From contig NZ_JAWXVZ010000003.1 in the NCBI RefSeq assembly GCF_033843645.1, positions 62,001 to 126,000 of the forward strand: a stretch of DNA of 64,000 nt, read 5' to 3'. This stretch comes from Pseudovibrio zosterae. Its GTDB lineage: Bacteria; Pseudomonadota; Alphaproteobacteria; Rhizobiales; Stappiaceae. Below, in pieces: positions 7,296-16,416 of the stretch; the first letter of the stretch is position 1, and each line of letters opens with the position of its first letter. The position numbers and the translations under genes are program-made. Below the pieces are notes generated by a model. The model was given only the letters and a program-made list of their open reading frames with translations. It searched no databases and was not told the DNA's origin.

Positions 7296-9647
7296 CTACC
7301 CTGTCGTGGTCGCCAGTCTCACCTCGTCTGCACCCGTACGGACGAAATATTTGCTCGCGATAATCACCATGGCGATCAAAGATACAAGCCCCAATATCCA
7401 AACTAAGGAACTTCCCGGATGTCTGGCAAAGGTGCCGATTTGATAGGTGATCGTGGACCCTGAGTAGGCAAGCAGGCTGGTCCACGCCACGGCAAACAGC
7501 GTCCATTCGCGGCCAATTTCACGCCAGATGGCGGCCACTGCTGCAGCGCAGGGCATGTAAAGCAGCACTGCAACCATGAACGCGAAGGCTCCGACCTGAC
7601 CGTCGAAATGCGCACGAAGGGAAGCAAAAACCGCTGCATCCACTTCCAGTTCATCGGCAGCAACCTGCTCACTTGAGATGTCGCCCACGCTGATTCCGAG
7701 CGGATCAAGCGCAGCGGCGCTCAGGTCCATCAGCCCACCTGACAGGGCGTCGAACGCCCCTGCCAAAGCTTCCAGAGGCGCTGGGCCACCGGCTTCTTCT
7801 TCGGCTGCCGGTTCGACGTAGAGTTCTTGCAAGGTGCCCACCAAGGCTTCCTTGGCGAAAATGCCGGTAACAAGGCCAACAGTTGCCTGCCAATTGTCCT
7901 CAGTGATGCCCAAGGGGCTGAGAACAGGGGTGACGGCCTTGGAGGTTACTGCCAGTACCGAGGTTCCGTTGCTCTCGTTCCCGGTGGAGCCGTCGAAGCT
8001 GACGGAGTTCAGCACAGCGAGCACGGCAACCATCATCACGATCACGCGGCCCGCGCTCATGATGAACATGTAAAGGCGCGCCCAGACGATCCGGAAAAGG
8101 GAGGTCCAGTCCGGCAGCTGATAGGTGGGCAGTTCAATCGCAAGGGCGGAGCGCTCTCCTGGAAACACTGTGGTGCTCAGGACAAGGCCGGTGAAGATCG
8201 CTACGGCAATACCCATCAGATAGAGCAGGAAAACAATGTTCTGGCCGTTGTCTGCAAAGAATGCCGCTGCAAAAAGCGCATAGACCGGAAGGCGCGCGCC
8301 GCAAGACATGAACGGCGTCATCATGGCGCTCATGATGCGCTCCCGGCGGTTTTCCAAACTGCGGGTGGCAATCACGGCGGGAACGGTACAGCCAAACCCG
8401 AGGATCATGGGCAGGAAGGCCTTGCCCGGCAAACCAAGCTTGCGCATCAAGCGGTCCATCACGACAGCGGCACGGGCCATGTAGCCGCTCTGCTCAAGGA
8501 ACACCTGACACAGAAACAGCAGGCCCACGACCGGGATGAATGTGAGAACGGTCTGCACACCGCCGCCAATGGCAAGAACAATTGTTTCCAGCATACCGCC
8601 GCCGAGGCCGAGGGTCTCAAGAGCAAGTGCGGGGGTCTGGACGAAGAATGCATCGCCAATGCCGTCAAAGAAGTCGATGAACGGGCCGGAAAAACTGATG
8701 GCGATGAAAAACATGGCGTACATCACCGCCATAAACACCGGGACGCCAAACCAAGAGGAAAGGGCAATGGAGTCCAGCTTGTCGGAGACGTAGCGCACAG
8801 AGGCCGGGTCTGGCAAATCAAGCACCCGGCCCAACTCGAATGCGCGGGTATAGTAGGCATCCGCAATGTCGAAGTTCAGTGCGTTTTCTGTCTGCTCTTC
8901 ATAGGAAATTATCAGCTCTTGAGCCTTGTGACGCGTTTTAGCGCTGACCATTGTGCTGGCCAGTTTGTCGCCTTCCAGCAAGCGATAGGAAAGCGCGCGG
9001 GCCCGGCGAGGTTTGATCTGCTCATTTGAGGTTATGAACTTCTCCAGCTCGGTTACCTGCACATCAACTGATGGTAGTGTAACAGCCGGATCTTTGAGGC
9101 AAACCTTGTTGCGCGCTGCATCGGCTAGGGTCGCCAACAGGGCCTCGCGGCCTGCGCCCGTATTGGCGGAAACAGCAAGCACCGGAATACCGAGATTGTC
9201 GGCGAGGCGATTGGCGCCAGCTACGGCTTCTTCCTCTGGCCACATATCTGCCTTGGTCAAAACGCCAATGGTTGGCAGACCGTAATGCAGGCCTTGCAGC
9301 AAGATTGAAAGCGCGCGCTCGGGGCTCAGGGGGTCGATTGTGACCACAAGCGTTGAGGCCGGGCTCTCCAGCAGCACTTGCCGTGTGATTGTTTCATCCA
9401 AGCGCTCGGTATGGTCACTGGCGAGGCTCGCAACACCGGGCAGGTCAACAATGTTGAAGACCTGGCCGTTGTGGCGCGCCAAACCGCTCTTCTTGTCAAC
9501 GGTTACACCCGGCCAGTTGCCGACGGTCTGCTGATTGCCCGTTAGAAGGTTGAACAGCGAGCTTTTGCCGGAGTTGGCCGTGCCGAGCAGCAACACATGT
9601 TGCGCGTTTTCCGGAACCTCGGTGACGGTTGTGTCATGACATCCCAT
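7296..9647 (-). CDS. feoB: Ferrous iron transport protein B
   Basis: GTP-gated Fe(II) importer of the inner membrane. The cytosolic GTPase domain has G1 as GTANSGKS (residues 22-29), G3 as DLPG (68-71) and G4 as TKAD (131-134). The G1 and G4 forms differ from the common GxPNVGKS and NxxD of FeoB but remain functional GTPase consensus sequences. A helical linker follows, then the gate-containing membrane region with two similar halves (SGYMARAAVVMDRLMRKLGL and related segments). An acidic, Ala/Gly-rich loop of about 80 residues lies before the last membrane segments. At 783 residues it is of normal length. The feoA stop is two nucleotides before its start. Confidence 0.95.
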   Translation of the reverse strand: MGCHDTTVTEVPENAQHVLLLGTANSGKSSLFNLLTGNQQTVGNWPGVTVDKKSGLARHNGQVFNIVDLPGVASLASDHTERLDETITRQVLLESPASTLVVTIDPLSPERALSILLQGLHYGLPTIGVLTKADMWPEEEAVAGANRLADNLGIPVLAVSANTGAGREALLATLADAARNKVCLKDPAVTLPSVDVQVTELEKFITSNEQIKPRRARALSYRLLEGDKLASTMVSAKTRHKAQELIISYEEQTENALNFDIADAYYTRAFELGRVLDLPDPASVRYVSDKLDSIALSSWFGVPVFMAVMYAMFFIAISFSGPFIDFFDGIGDAFFVQTPALALETLGLGGGMLETIVLAIGGGVQTVLTFIPVVGLLFLCQVFLEQSGYMARAAVVMDRLMRKLGLPGKAFLPMILGFGCTVPAVIATRSLENRRERIMSAMMTPFMSCGARLPVYALFAAAFFADNGQNIVFLLYLMGIAVAIFTGLVLSTTVFPGERSALAIELPTYQLPDWTSLFRIVWARLYMFIMSAGRVIVMMVAVLAVLNSVSFDGSTGNESNGTSVLAVTSKAVTPVLSPLGITEDNWQATVGLVTGIFAKEALVGTLQELYVEPAAEEEAGGPAPLEALAGAFDALSGGLMDLSAAALDPLGISVGDISSEQVAADELEVDAAVFASLRAHFDGQVGAFAFMVAVLLYMPCAAAVAAIWREIGREWTLFAVAWTSLLAYSGSTITYQIGTFARHPGSSLVWILGLVSLIAMVIIASKYFVRTGADEVRLATTTG

Positions 9648-9649
9648 GA

Positions 9650-9955
9650 TCAGGCGACCTCCACTTTGATGGTGCGCGCCAGATCAACGCCCAAAGCAAC
9701 GCGATTTGCACCACTGGCGATGATGCGTGGTTCTGTGTTCCGGCCTCGCAGAACGGTCAGCGCCTGCTTTTCCGAAAGGCCGAGGCTGCGCAAGTGAAGT
9801 ACTTCTTGCCGACTGTGGCCGAGGCGAGTGATGCGAACCTCGGTGTTTAAAGGAGCATCGCTCAGCCAGGTGAGGCTGGGGGAGCTGTGGGCAGCTGGAT
9901 TATGTTCTTGAGCGTCATGGGTTGGCGCCAAGGCATTGGTCACTTGCCTTTGCAT
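9650..9955 (-). CDS. feoA: FeoA-domain protein
   Basis: A small SH3-like cytoplasmic partner of FeoB. The FeoA fold occupies about residues 35-101, with the typical LRSLGLSEKQALTVLRG turn and the closing segment GVDLARTIKVEV. The first 30 residues are polar and probably disordered, which makes this copy somewhat longer than the usual 75-85. A GGAGA site precedes the ATG. It is the first gene of a feoA-feoB-feoC unit, and its promoter region carries the iron and oxygen type operators listed separately. Confidence 0.9.
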   Translation of the reverse strand: MQRQVTNALAPTHDAQEHNPAAHSSPSLTWLSDAPLNTEVRITRLGHSRQEVLHLRSLGLSEKQALTVLRGRNTEPRIIASGANRVALGVDLARTIKVEVA

Positions 9956-10010
9956 GGAGTGTGTCTCCGAAGGTGAAAAGGTGCAGTCTAGTTGACCTCA
10001 ATGGACTGCT

Positions 10011-10041
10011 AATGCGAACCATTCGCATTGATAATTATCAA
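10011..10041 (-). promoter_or_regulatory. Compound operator upstream of feoA: Fur-like palindrome plus FNR/FixK box
   Basis: Two palindromes abut here. AATGCGAA-CCA-TTCGCATT (10011-10029) is a perfect 8-bp inverted repeat resembling Fur-family boxes. TTGAT-AATT-ATCAA (10028-10041) is an exact match to the FNR/FixK consensus TTGATN4ATCAA. The FNR box centre lies about 80 nt upstream of the feoA start codon. Repression by iron and activation at low oxygen would be the expected logic; this is inferred from the consensus matches. Confidence 0.75.
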
Positions 10042-10115
10042 AAGTGCTAGGTTGTCACACACGGAAAACCCTTACATTTCAATCATTTGGAATGGTTTTA
10101 AAGTAGAGGGCAGGG

Positions 10116-11660
10116 CTAAATCAAGATCTCAAGCACTTGAAGTTGCACATCAATTGCAGGAGCTGAGCTATCTACTTTCGTCCAACTGATTTCTCCGGTT
10201 ACGTAGCCTTCCTGAGCACGCACAACTGCTGCATTTGCATCGGATGCGTCGCCTTTTCGGTCGGTGACGCGTCTCTCTTTCACATCCACCGGTGCTTCAA
10301 GCCAAATACCTGAAAAGCTGGCACCTGCTGATTGTGCGATTTCCGCCAGTTTTTCCCGTTCTTCTGGAGCGGCAAAAACGCCATCCACCACCACGGAATG
10401 TCCGGTGGCAAGAACGGCTGCGGCCTTGCGGTAGACCTGTGCGTAGACCTGATCCGAAACCTCTTTGCTGTAGGTTTCCGCCGGGGCCTGTTGGGTCTCC
10501 TGCAAACCCAGCAGCAGCTTGCGTTCCACATCCGTGCGGATGTGCACCGCGCCGGGCATGGCCCCGATAAAGGGCGCGACGCCGCGAGCAACCGTTGTTT
10601 TTCCGGTGCCGGAAAGCCCGCCAATACCAACCAAGCGGGCAGGCTCGGGGCTCAGTGCCTCAAAGGCGATGCGGAAGTACTTGCTGGCGCTTTCCTCCGC
10701 ATCGCTCTTGTCTTTGCCGGTCTTGTGCAGGCTTGCAGCGGCCACAACCTTGGCCCGGATTGCCGCGCGCATCATCATGAAAAATGGAAGGAGGGTGAGG
10801 GCAGAAAGGTCGTCGTCCCGGTGCGTGACAACTAGATAGCGGTTCAAAACACGGTTTGCAGCGCGGGTTTCCTCCCGCTCCCACAAGTCGAGAAGCAGGT
10901 ATGCCAGATCGTAGAGCACATCTCCCGTTGCGATGATGTCGTCAAACTCCACGGCATCAAACAGCTTCGGCTCTCCATCAATAAGCACGATGTTGGACAG
11001 GTGCGCATCGCCATGGGTAAGGCGAATGTATCCCTGTTCTCCCCTTTTCTTCAGGAGCGGGGCAATGCGGTCATGCTCGGCACAGGCTCTGCGGTAGAGC
11101 TCCTCCGCCAGATCTTTGGGAAAAAACTGCGGGAACTCACTGAATGCCTCTCGGTTCTGTTCCACATAGTTCCTGAGGTCCGCAATCCAGCGCGCGGCAT
11201 CAGAGGGCGCAGCAGCACCATGAGCGCGGGCCATCAGGCGCGCGAGGTCCTCAGACAGTTTGTCATCAATGCCCCGTTCGGTTGCGATGAGGTCAAGGCC
11301 CTGGCTTTCGTCAAAACGCAGCATGTGAACCACCCATTCTTCGGGGGTGCCTGATCCATTCAGCGCAAGTGTTCCGTTGGCCTCTCGGGTCAACGGAACC
11401 ACGCCGAGGTAAATCTCTGGAGCGTATTGGCGGTTCAATTCAATTTCGCGGCCACAGGCGTACCGGCGTTTTTCGAGCGTGGAATAGTCGAGGAAGGGGT
11501 ACTTGACCGCTCGTTTCATCTTGTAGGCGTTGTTTCCCGCAAGAAAGACCACGTTTGCATGAGTATCGATCCGTTTGACCGGACACCCACCGTGTGTCTC
11601 CGGGGCTTCCATAAGGGCAAAGGCCTCGGACTGGTCGCGGACGGTGTGAGGATCTTTCAT
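10116..11660 (-). CDS. Bifunctional APH-like phosphotransferase / AAA-type P-loop kinase
   Basis: Two kinase-like domains in one 514-residue chain. The N-terminal aminoglycoside-phosphotransferase-like domain has the catalytic loop LTHGDAHLSNIV (about residue 214 on) and the Mg-binding LFDAVEFDD. The C-terminal domain has a Walker A GLSGTGKTT (358-366) and the HIRTDVERKLLLG, VVVDGVF and ERRVTDRKGDASDA segments of AAA_33 small-molecule kinases. This fusion is a known bacterial family whose substrates are not established; it should not be read as an antibiotic resistance gene. It stands alone, with a CATTCC inverted repeat in the divergent intergenic region. Confidence 0.85.
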   Translation of the reverse strand: MKDPHTVRDQSEAFALMEAPETHGGCPVKRIDTHANVVFLAGNNAYKMKRAVKYPFLDYSTLEKRRYACGREIELNRQYAPEIYLGVVPLTREANGTLALNGSGTPEEWVVHMLRFDESQGLDLIATERGIDDKLSEDLARLMARAHGAAAPSDAARWIADLRNYVEQNREAFSEFPQFFPKDLAEELYRRACAEHDRIAPLLKKRGEQGYIRLTHGDAHLSNIVLIDGEPKLFDAVEFDDIIATGDVLYDLAYLLLDLWEREETRAANRVLNRYLVVTHRDDDLSALTLLPFFMMMRAAIRAKVVAAASLHKTGKDKSDAEESASKYFRIAFEALSPEPARLVGIGGLSGTGKTTVARGVAPFIGAMPGAVHIRTDVERKLLLGLQETQQAPAETYSKEVSDQVYAQVYRKAAAVLATGHSVVVDGVFAAPEEREKLAEIAQSAGASFSGIWLEAPVDVKERRVTDRKGDASDANAAVVRAQEGYVTGEISWTKVDSSAPAIDVQLQVLEILI

Positions 11661-11804
11661 TCTCTACGCCTTTCCGGTGAGGGGGTGCTCCTGAACCATG
11701 TGCTGGTGTGGTTACCCGTTGTGATTGAGGGTTCTGCTGCTTTCAGGTGTACTGGCCACCTGCGATTCCGCAACCGCGAAAGAAGTCTCAATGTGATTTT
11801 GCAT

Positions 11805-11821
11805 CATTCCATATGGGAATG
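11805..11821. promoter_or_regulatory. Inverted repeat CATTCC-N5-GGAATG in a divergent promoter region
   Basis: Perfect 6-bp arms with a 5-nt spacer lie 91 nt before the TPP-enzyme start and about 145 nt before the divergent kinase start. This is a possible operator; no known consensus is recognised. Confidence 0.35.
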
Positions 11822-11911
11822 AACCCACAACGGCTTTCCGGTTTCAAAGCGAAACGAACGCGCATAGCTTACACCGAAACAAACCTACGCAAATGCCCGT
11901 GGAGCCCCTGA

Positions 11912-13582
11912 ATGGAACGCAAGACAAAAACCGGTGGTCAGCTCATTGTTGAAGCGTTGGAGGCGCAAGGCGCAGAACGCGTGTTCTGTGTGCCGGGGGA
12001 GAGCTACCTCGCCGTGTTGGATGGGCTTTACGACAGCCAGATCCCGGTGACTGTTTGCCGACAAGAGGGCGGCGCAGCCATGATGGCCGAGGCCTATGGC
12101 AAGCTTACAGGGCGGCCCGGCATCTGCATGGTCACCCGCGGGCCAGGCGCAACCAACGCGGCCGCAGGCGTTCATGTCGCGCAGCAGGACGCAACGCCCA
12201 TGATCCTTTTCGTTGGGCAGATTGAGACCGGCATGCGCGAGCGGGATGCGTTTCAGGAAGTGAACTACCGGCAGATGTTCGGCGGTATGGCCAAGTGGGT
12301 GGCTGAGATCGACCACGCCGCACGCGTGCCGGAATTCATCTCAAGAGCCTATCATGTGGCCACATCCGGTCGGCCTGGGCCAGTGGTTCTGGCACTGCCG
12401 GAAGACATGCTGGTGGAAGAGGTGCATGCACAAGTCGCCCCCATGATGCAGCCTGTAGAAAGCTACCCTTCTGCCCAGCAGATGGCAGATCTGGACATGA
12501 TGCTGAAGGCAGCAAGGAACCCGATGGTGATCATCGGCGGCTCCCGCTGGACAGAAACTGCGCGCGATCAGCTAACCCGCTTTGCCGAGCGCTATGATCT
12601 GCCAGTGGCTGTTGCGTTCCGCCGCCAAATGCTCTTCGACCACCTTCATCCCAACTATGCCGGTGACGTGGGCATTGGCATCAACCCGAAGCTGAAGGCG
12701 CGGGTAGAGCAGGCGGATCTGCTGCTGGTTGTTGGCGACATTCTCTCCGAAATGGCCAGTCAGTCCTACACGCTGTTGGAAATCCCTGTGCCGCAGCAAA
12801 AGCTGGTTCATGTCCATCCGGGTCCGGAAGAGTTGGGTCGGGTGTACGCACCAACGTTAGCCATCAATGCCTCACCGCTTGCATTTGCCAGCATGCTGGA
12901 AGACCTGAGACCGTCAGTTGCGCCTGCGTGGTCCGCCCACCGCGACGAGGCTCATCAGGATTATCTGGCGTGGTCGGGTGCACGGCCGGAGGTGCCGGGT
13001 GACCTGCAGATGGCACAAGTGGTGGACTGGCTGGAAAACAATCTCCCGGATGATGCCATCATTGCCAATGGCGCAGGCAACTACGCCACTTGGGTGCACC
13101 GCTTCCATCGATTCCGCAGGTATGGATCACAGCTTGCGCCAACCTCCGGCTCCATGGGGTACGGCCTGCCCGCAGCCATTGCAGGCAAGCTGAAGCACAA
13201 GGAGCGTATGGTTCTATGCTTTGCAGGGGACGGCTGCCTTCAAATGACCATGCAGGAGCTGGGGACGGCGGCTCAGGAGAATGCCAATATCATTGTTATC
13301 GTGGTCGACAACGGGATTTACGGCACCATTCGTATGCATCAAGAGCGGGAGTATCCGGGTCGCGTCAGCGCGACCACACTGCAGAACCCGGCATTCGCCC
13401 GCATAGCTGAGGCCTATGGCTTCTACTCGGCAACAATCCGCAGTGCTGAAGAGTTCGGACCAGCGTTTGAGCAAGCGGCGGCTGGAAACAGGCCTGCGCT
13501 CCTCCATCTGCTGCTCGACCCGGAAGCCATCACACCAGTGAAGTCGCTGACGGCCATCCGGGAGGAAAGCCAGAAGGCCTGA
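11912..13582 (+). CDS. Thiamine-pyrophosphate-dependent enzyme, acetolactate synthase large-subunit-like
   Basis: A 556-residue three-domain TPP enzyme. The N-terminal Pyr domain has the catalytic glutamate (E52 in CRQEGGAAMMAEAYG), the middle domain binds nucleotide/FAD in relatives (VVIGGS region), and the C-terminal PP domain carries the TPP/Mg motif AGDGCLQM followed by VDNGIYGT. The overall pattern is that of IlvB-like proteins annotated only as TPP-binding. No small regulatory subunit (ilvN) is adjacent and no other branched-chain gene is near, so a catabolic carboligase or decarboxylase role is as likely as acetolactate synthesis. It converges on the next gene with a 5-nt gap. Confidence 0.85.
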   Translation: MERKTKTGGQLIVEALEAQGAERVFCVPGESYLAVLDGLYDSQIPVTVCRQEGGAAMMAEAYGKLTGRPGICMVTRGPGATNAAAGVHVAQQDATPMILFVGQIETGMRERDAFQEVNYRQMFGGMAKWVAEIDHAARVPEFISRAYHVATSGRPGPVVLALPEDMLVEEVHAQVAPMMQPVESYPSAQQMADLDMMLKAARNPMVIIGGSRWTETARDQLTRFAERYDLPVAVAFRRQMLFDHLHPNYAGDVGIGINPKLKARVEQADLLLVVGDILSEMASQSYTLLEIPVPQQKLVHVHPGPEELGRVYAPTLAINASPLAFASMLEDLRPSVAPAWSAHRDEAHQDYLAWSGARPEVPGDLQMAQVVDWLENNLPDDAIIANGAGNYATWVHRFHRFRRYGSQLAPTSGSMGYGLPAAIAGKLKHKERMVLCFAGDGCLQMTMQELGTAAQENANIIVIVVDNGIYGTIRMHQEREYPGRVSATTLQNPAFARIAEAYGFYSATIRSAEEFGPAFEQAAAGNRPALLHLLLDPEAITPVKSLTAIREESQKA

Positions 13583-13587
13583 CTGCC

Positions 13588-16311
13588 CTAGAGAGAGTTG
13601 TCGGCGTGGGTATCCAAGGTGACGATGGTCAGAGCATCGTCATCCAGTGAGCGCTTGATGTTAAAGCCGAGGCTGCGGCACATCTCCAACATTGTGGAGT
13701 TCTCACGAAGGACTTCCCCTTTGATGATGTCAATGCCATCGGCTTTGGCGTAGCGGATCATCAGGCGCATCAAAAGCCAGCCCAAGCCTTGCCCTTTCAT
13801 GCCCGACTGGACCATCACCGCGTATTCACCCTCTGTGTGATCGGGGTTGGCGTGAATGCGCACGACACCCAACATCTCGCCAGTGTCGGGACGAAAAGCG
13901 CCGAACGCCATGGCGCGGGCATAGTCAAGCTGTACAAGGCGGGCAAGGAACGGCTGGTTGAACTCCTTGATTGGGGAGAAGAACCGCAGGCGCATGTCCT
14001 CTTGGGTCACGTGCTTGAAGAACTCCAGCAGAGCCCCCTGATCCTCCGGCCTCAGCGGGCGAATGAAGATGGGAGAGCCATCCTTCAGGTTGTCACGCAG
14101 TTCCCATTCTTTCGGATAGGGCGTGATCGCCATGCGTGAGGCGCCCTGACGGCCCGGCCGCTGGTGCGGCGGCTGAACGGCAACGCGCGCGTCGAGCGCG
14201 ATCAGGCCGTCAGCGTCGGCCACGACAGGGTTGAGATCCAGTTCCCGGATCTCCGGAAAGTCGATGGCGATCTGCGAGAGCTTCACCAGAAGCCGCGCAA
14301 TCTCATCGGTCTTAACCGCAGGTCGGCTGCGGAAGCCCTTGAGCAGTTTAGCCGTTTCTGTCCGCTCTATGAGGGCACGAGCAAGGTTCATGTCCAGTGG
14401 CGCAAGATCGATAGCGCGGTCACCGACAATCTCGACGGAAGTGCCACCCTTGCCGAAAACCACGGCCGGGCCAAACACGGGATCATCGGCAATGCCCACA
14501 TAAAGCTCAACACCGTTTTGCCGAACGATCATGGGCTGAATTTCAATCCCCGTGATGCGGGCCGTCGGGTGCTGTGCCTTCAGGCGGGTGAGCATCTGAT
14601 CTGCGGCTTTGTGCACGGCCTCACCCGTTTCGAGGCCCAGAACAACGCCGCCCACATCCGATTTGAAAATCAGGTCTGGACTGGAGATTTTCAGCGCGAC
14701 CTGAGTGTAATCCTTCAGGAAATCTTGCGCCGCGATAACAGCCTCTTCAATCGTTGCCGCCAGATGTAACGGCACCTGCGGTATGCCATAGGCACGCAGC
14801 AGATCGCGGGTTTGCAACGGCGTCAGCCAACGCTGCTTTTCCAGCAGTGCGCCTTGCACCGATTGCCTTGCAAGGCGCAGGTTGGGTGTAAAGTCCGCTG
14901 CGATGTTCTCTGGCGCCGACATCAGCAGCTCTTTGACCTCGCGATAGCGGATCAGGTGCATGAAGCTGGCGATAGCCTCGGAAGGGCTCGCGTAACAGGG
15001 AACTTTTGCCTCATCAAGCGCCGCGCGAGGCAGGGTGTTGCCACAGGCAAGCGTGGCAATGAGGGCGCGTTTCTTGCCGTAGCCTTTCATGTGGTCTTTG
15101 CCGGCCTTGGCGATGGCCTCAGCAATTTGTGTAAAGTCCACGAAGGCGGTGGGGGCAGCGATTGCCAGAACGCCGTCACAGTTCTTGTCGGCAAGCAGCG
15201 TATCAATACCTTCTTTGAACTCCTCTGGACTTGCATTCTCGCGCAGGACGACCGGGTTGGCGGCATGGGCATCGATGCGCGTCAGCCTGGTGAGCTTTTC
15301 GCGGCTCTCCTCATTGATCGTTGCCAACTGACCGCCTGCAGCTTTCAGGCGGTCGGCAGCGATGGTTGCCAGCGTTCGGCCGTTTGCGATTATGGAAAGC
15401 CGCTTGCCTTCAGGTGGTTTGACACGGCTGATGGTTTCAACGGCCTCAAACATCTCCCCGATATCGTCTACGCGCAGCACGCCTGCGCGTTGAAGCGCGG
15501 CGTCATACACCGCGTCTTGTGTGGCCAGACGCGCTGCATGGGTGTGGCCGGAACTCTTGCGGTCACGGCTGGCACCCGAGCGGATCACAACAACAGGTTT
15601 GGAGCGGGCGGCGGCGCGGGCAGCGGAGAGGAACTTGCGTGGGTTCTCGATGGTTTCAAAATGCACGAGGATCGCACGGGTTCGATAGTCTTGGGCGAAC
15701 CAGTCGAGCAAATCAGAGACATCAACATCTGCACGGCGTCCCAGTGAGGCCACGCCAGAGAAGCCAATAGAACTGGAGCGCGCCCAAGCCATGGTGGCAT
15801 TGAAGATGGTGCCGGAGCGAGAAATCAGCGCCAGATCGCCCTTGAGTGGCTGGTCTGAGGTCAGCAGGGCGGCAAAGCCCGCATGCGGGGCAGCCATGCC
15901 CAGACTGCCGGGACCAAGGACGCGCAGGTTGAAGGGTTTGGCGGCATTCAGCACGCGCTGGAGGTCTTGAGGTTCCCAGTCATCAAATCCGCTGGAGGGG
16001 AACAACGCACCGCGCGCGCCATGTTCTCCCGCAGCAGAGATGACATCGGCAGCGCTCTCCTTGTCGCCCATGTAAACCAGCAGGTCGACAGGGTGCGGCA
16101 ATTCCCGAACCGACTTGGCGAACTTGAACCGATCGGCGTGTTCTTGCGGCAGAAGTGAAGGGGCGAGGCCCACCGTTGTGATGGACCCGGTAAAGCCGCT
16201 GTCGATGATGCCTTGAAGCATCTTGTGCGCCAGTACTTCCGGGGTGCGGTGCGATCCCACAACAACAAGGGCTTTGGGCCAGAACAGGCTGTCCAGATTG
16301 CGGATGGTCAT
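13588..16311 (-). CDS. ADP-forming acyl-CoA synthetase fused to a GNAT acetyltransferase (Pat-like)
   Basis: A 907-residue fusion. The order is CoA-binding domain (residues 1-130), succinyl-CoA-ligase-like domains, ATP-grasp domain (about 480-710) and GNAT domain (about 730-900, acetyl-CoA loop MKGQGLGWLLMRLMIRYA). In the ligase part the phosphorylatable histidine position seems kept (SGHTHAARLATQDAVYDAAL), whereas the neighbouring HTGALAG consensus has changed. The architecture is that of E. coli PatZ and R. palustris Pat, lysine acetyltransferases that silence AMP-forming acetyl-CoA synthetase. A real ADP-forming ligase activity cannot be excluded because the His is retained. Confidence 0.88.
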   Translation of the reverse strand: MTIRNLDSLFWPKALVVVGSHRTPEVLAHKMLQGIIDSGFTGSITTVGLAPSLLPQEHADRFKFAKSVRELPHPVDLLVYMGDKESAADVISAAGEHGARGALFPSSGFDDWEPQDLQRVLNAAKPFNLRVLGPGSLGMAAPHAGFAALLTSDQPLKGDLALISRSGTIFNATMAWARSSSIGFSGVASLGRRADVDVSDLLDWFAQDYRTRAILVHFETIENPRKFLSAARAAARSKPVVVIRSGASRDRKSSGHTHAARLATQDAVYDAALQRAGVLRVDDIGEMFEAVETISRVKPPEGKRLSIIANGRTLATIAADRLKAAGGQLATINEESREKLTRLTRIDAHAANPVVLRENASPEEFKEGIDTLLADKNCDGVLAIAAPTAFVDFTQIAEAIAKAGKDHMKGYGKKRALIATLACGNTLPRAALDEAKVPCYASPSEAIASFMHLIRYREVKELLMSAPENIAADFTPNLRLARQSVQGALLEKQRWLTPLQTRDLLRAYGIPQVPLHLAATIEEAVIAAQDFLKDYTQVALKISSPDLIFKSDVGGVVLGLETGEAVHKAADQMLTRLKAQHPTARITGIEIQPMIVRQNGVELYVGIADDPVFGPAVVFGKGGTSVEIVGDRAIDLAPLDMNLARALIERTETAKLLKGFRSRPAVKTDEIARLLVKLSQIAIDFPEIRELDLNPVVADADGLIALDARVAVQPPHQRPGRQGASRMAITPYPKEWELRDNLKDGSPIFIRPLRPEDQGALLEFFKHVTQEDMRLRFFSPIKEFNQPFLARLVQLDYARAMAFGAFRPDTGEMLGVVRIHANPDHTEGEYAVMVQSGMKGQGLGWLLMRLMIRYAKADGIDIIKGEVLRENSTMLEMCRSLGFNIKRSLDDDALTIVTLDTHADNSL

Positions 16312-16351
16312 GCACTAGCGCTCCGAATGGTTAGAAACCGGCAGGCTCATC

Positions 16352-16385
16352 AAAAAGGTGCACGCCGCGATTTGCAACGTGCACC
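16352..16385 (-). terminator. Terminator downstream of the universal stress protein gene
   Basis: On the minus strand a GGTGCACG/CGTGCACC stem is followed by a run of five T residues. Confidence 0.7.
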
Positions 16386-16416
16386 GTGATCTCGAAAATG
16401 TAGCAGCAATAAAGAC

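Noticed and set aside
7827..9029. 400-codon open frame antisense to feoB
   Set aside because: A compositional shadow of feoB, with low-complexity His/Gly/Lys-rich translation and no ribosome site.
10116..11660. Antibiotic resistance gene, from its aminoglycoside-phosphotransferase motif
   Set aside because: The fused C-terminal AAA_33 kinase places it in a widespread family of unknown substrate, with no evidence for drug modification.
11912..13582. Anabolic acetolactate synthase (ilvB)
   Set aside because: No ilvN or other branched-chain gene is adjacent, so a gene symbol is not justified; only the TPP-enzyme family is supported.
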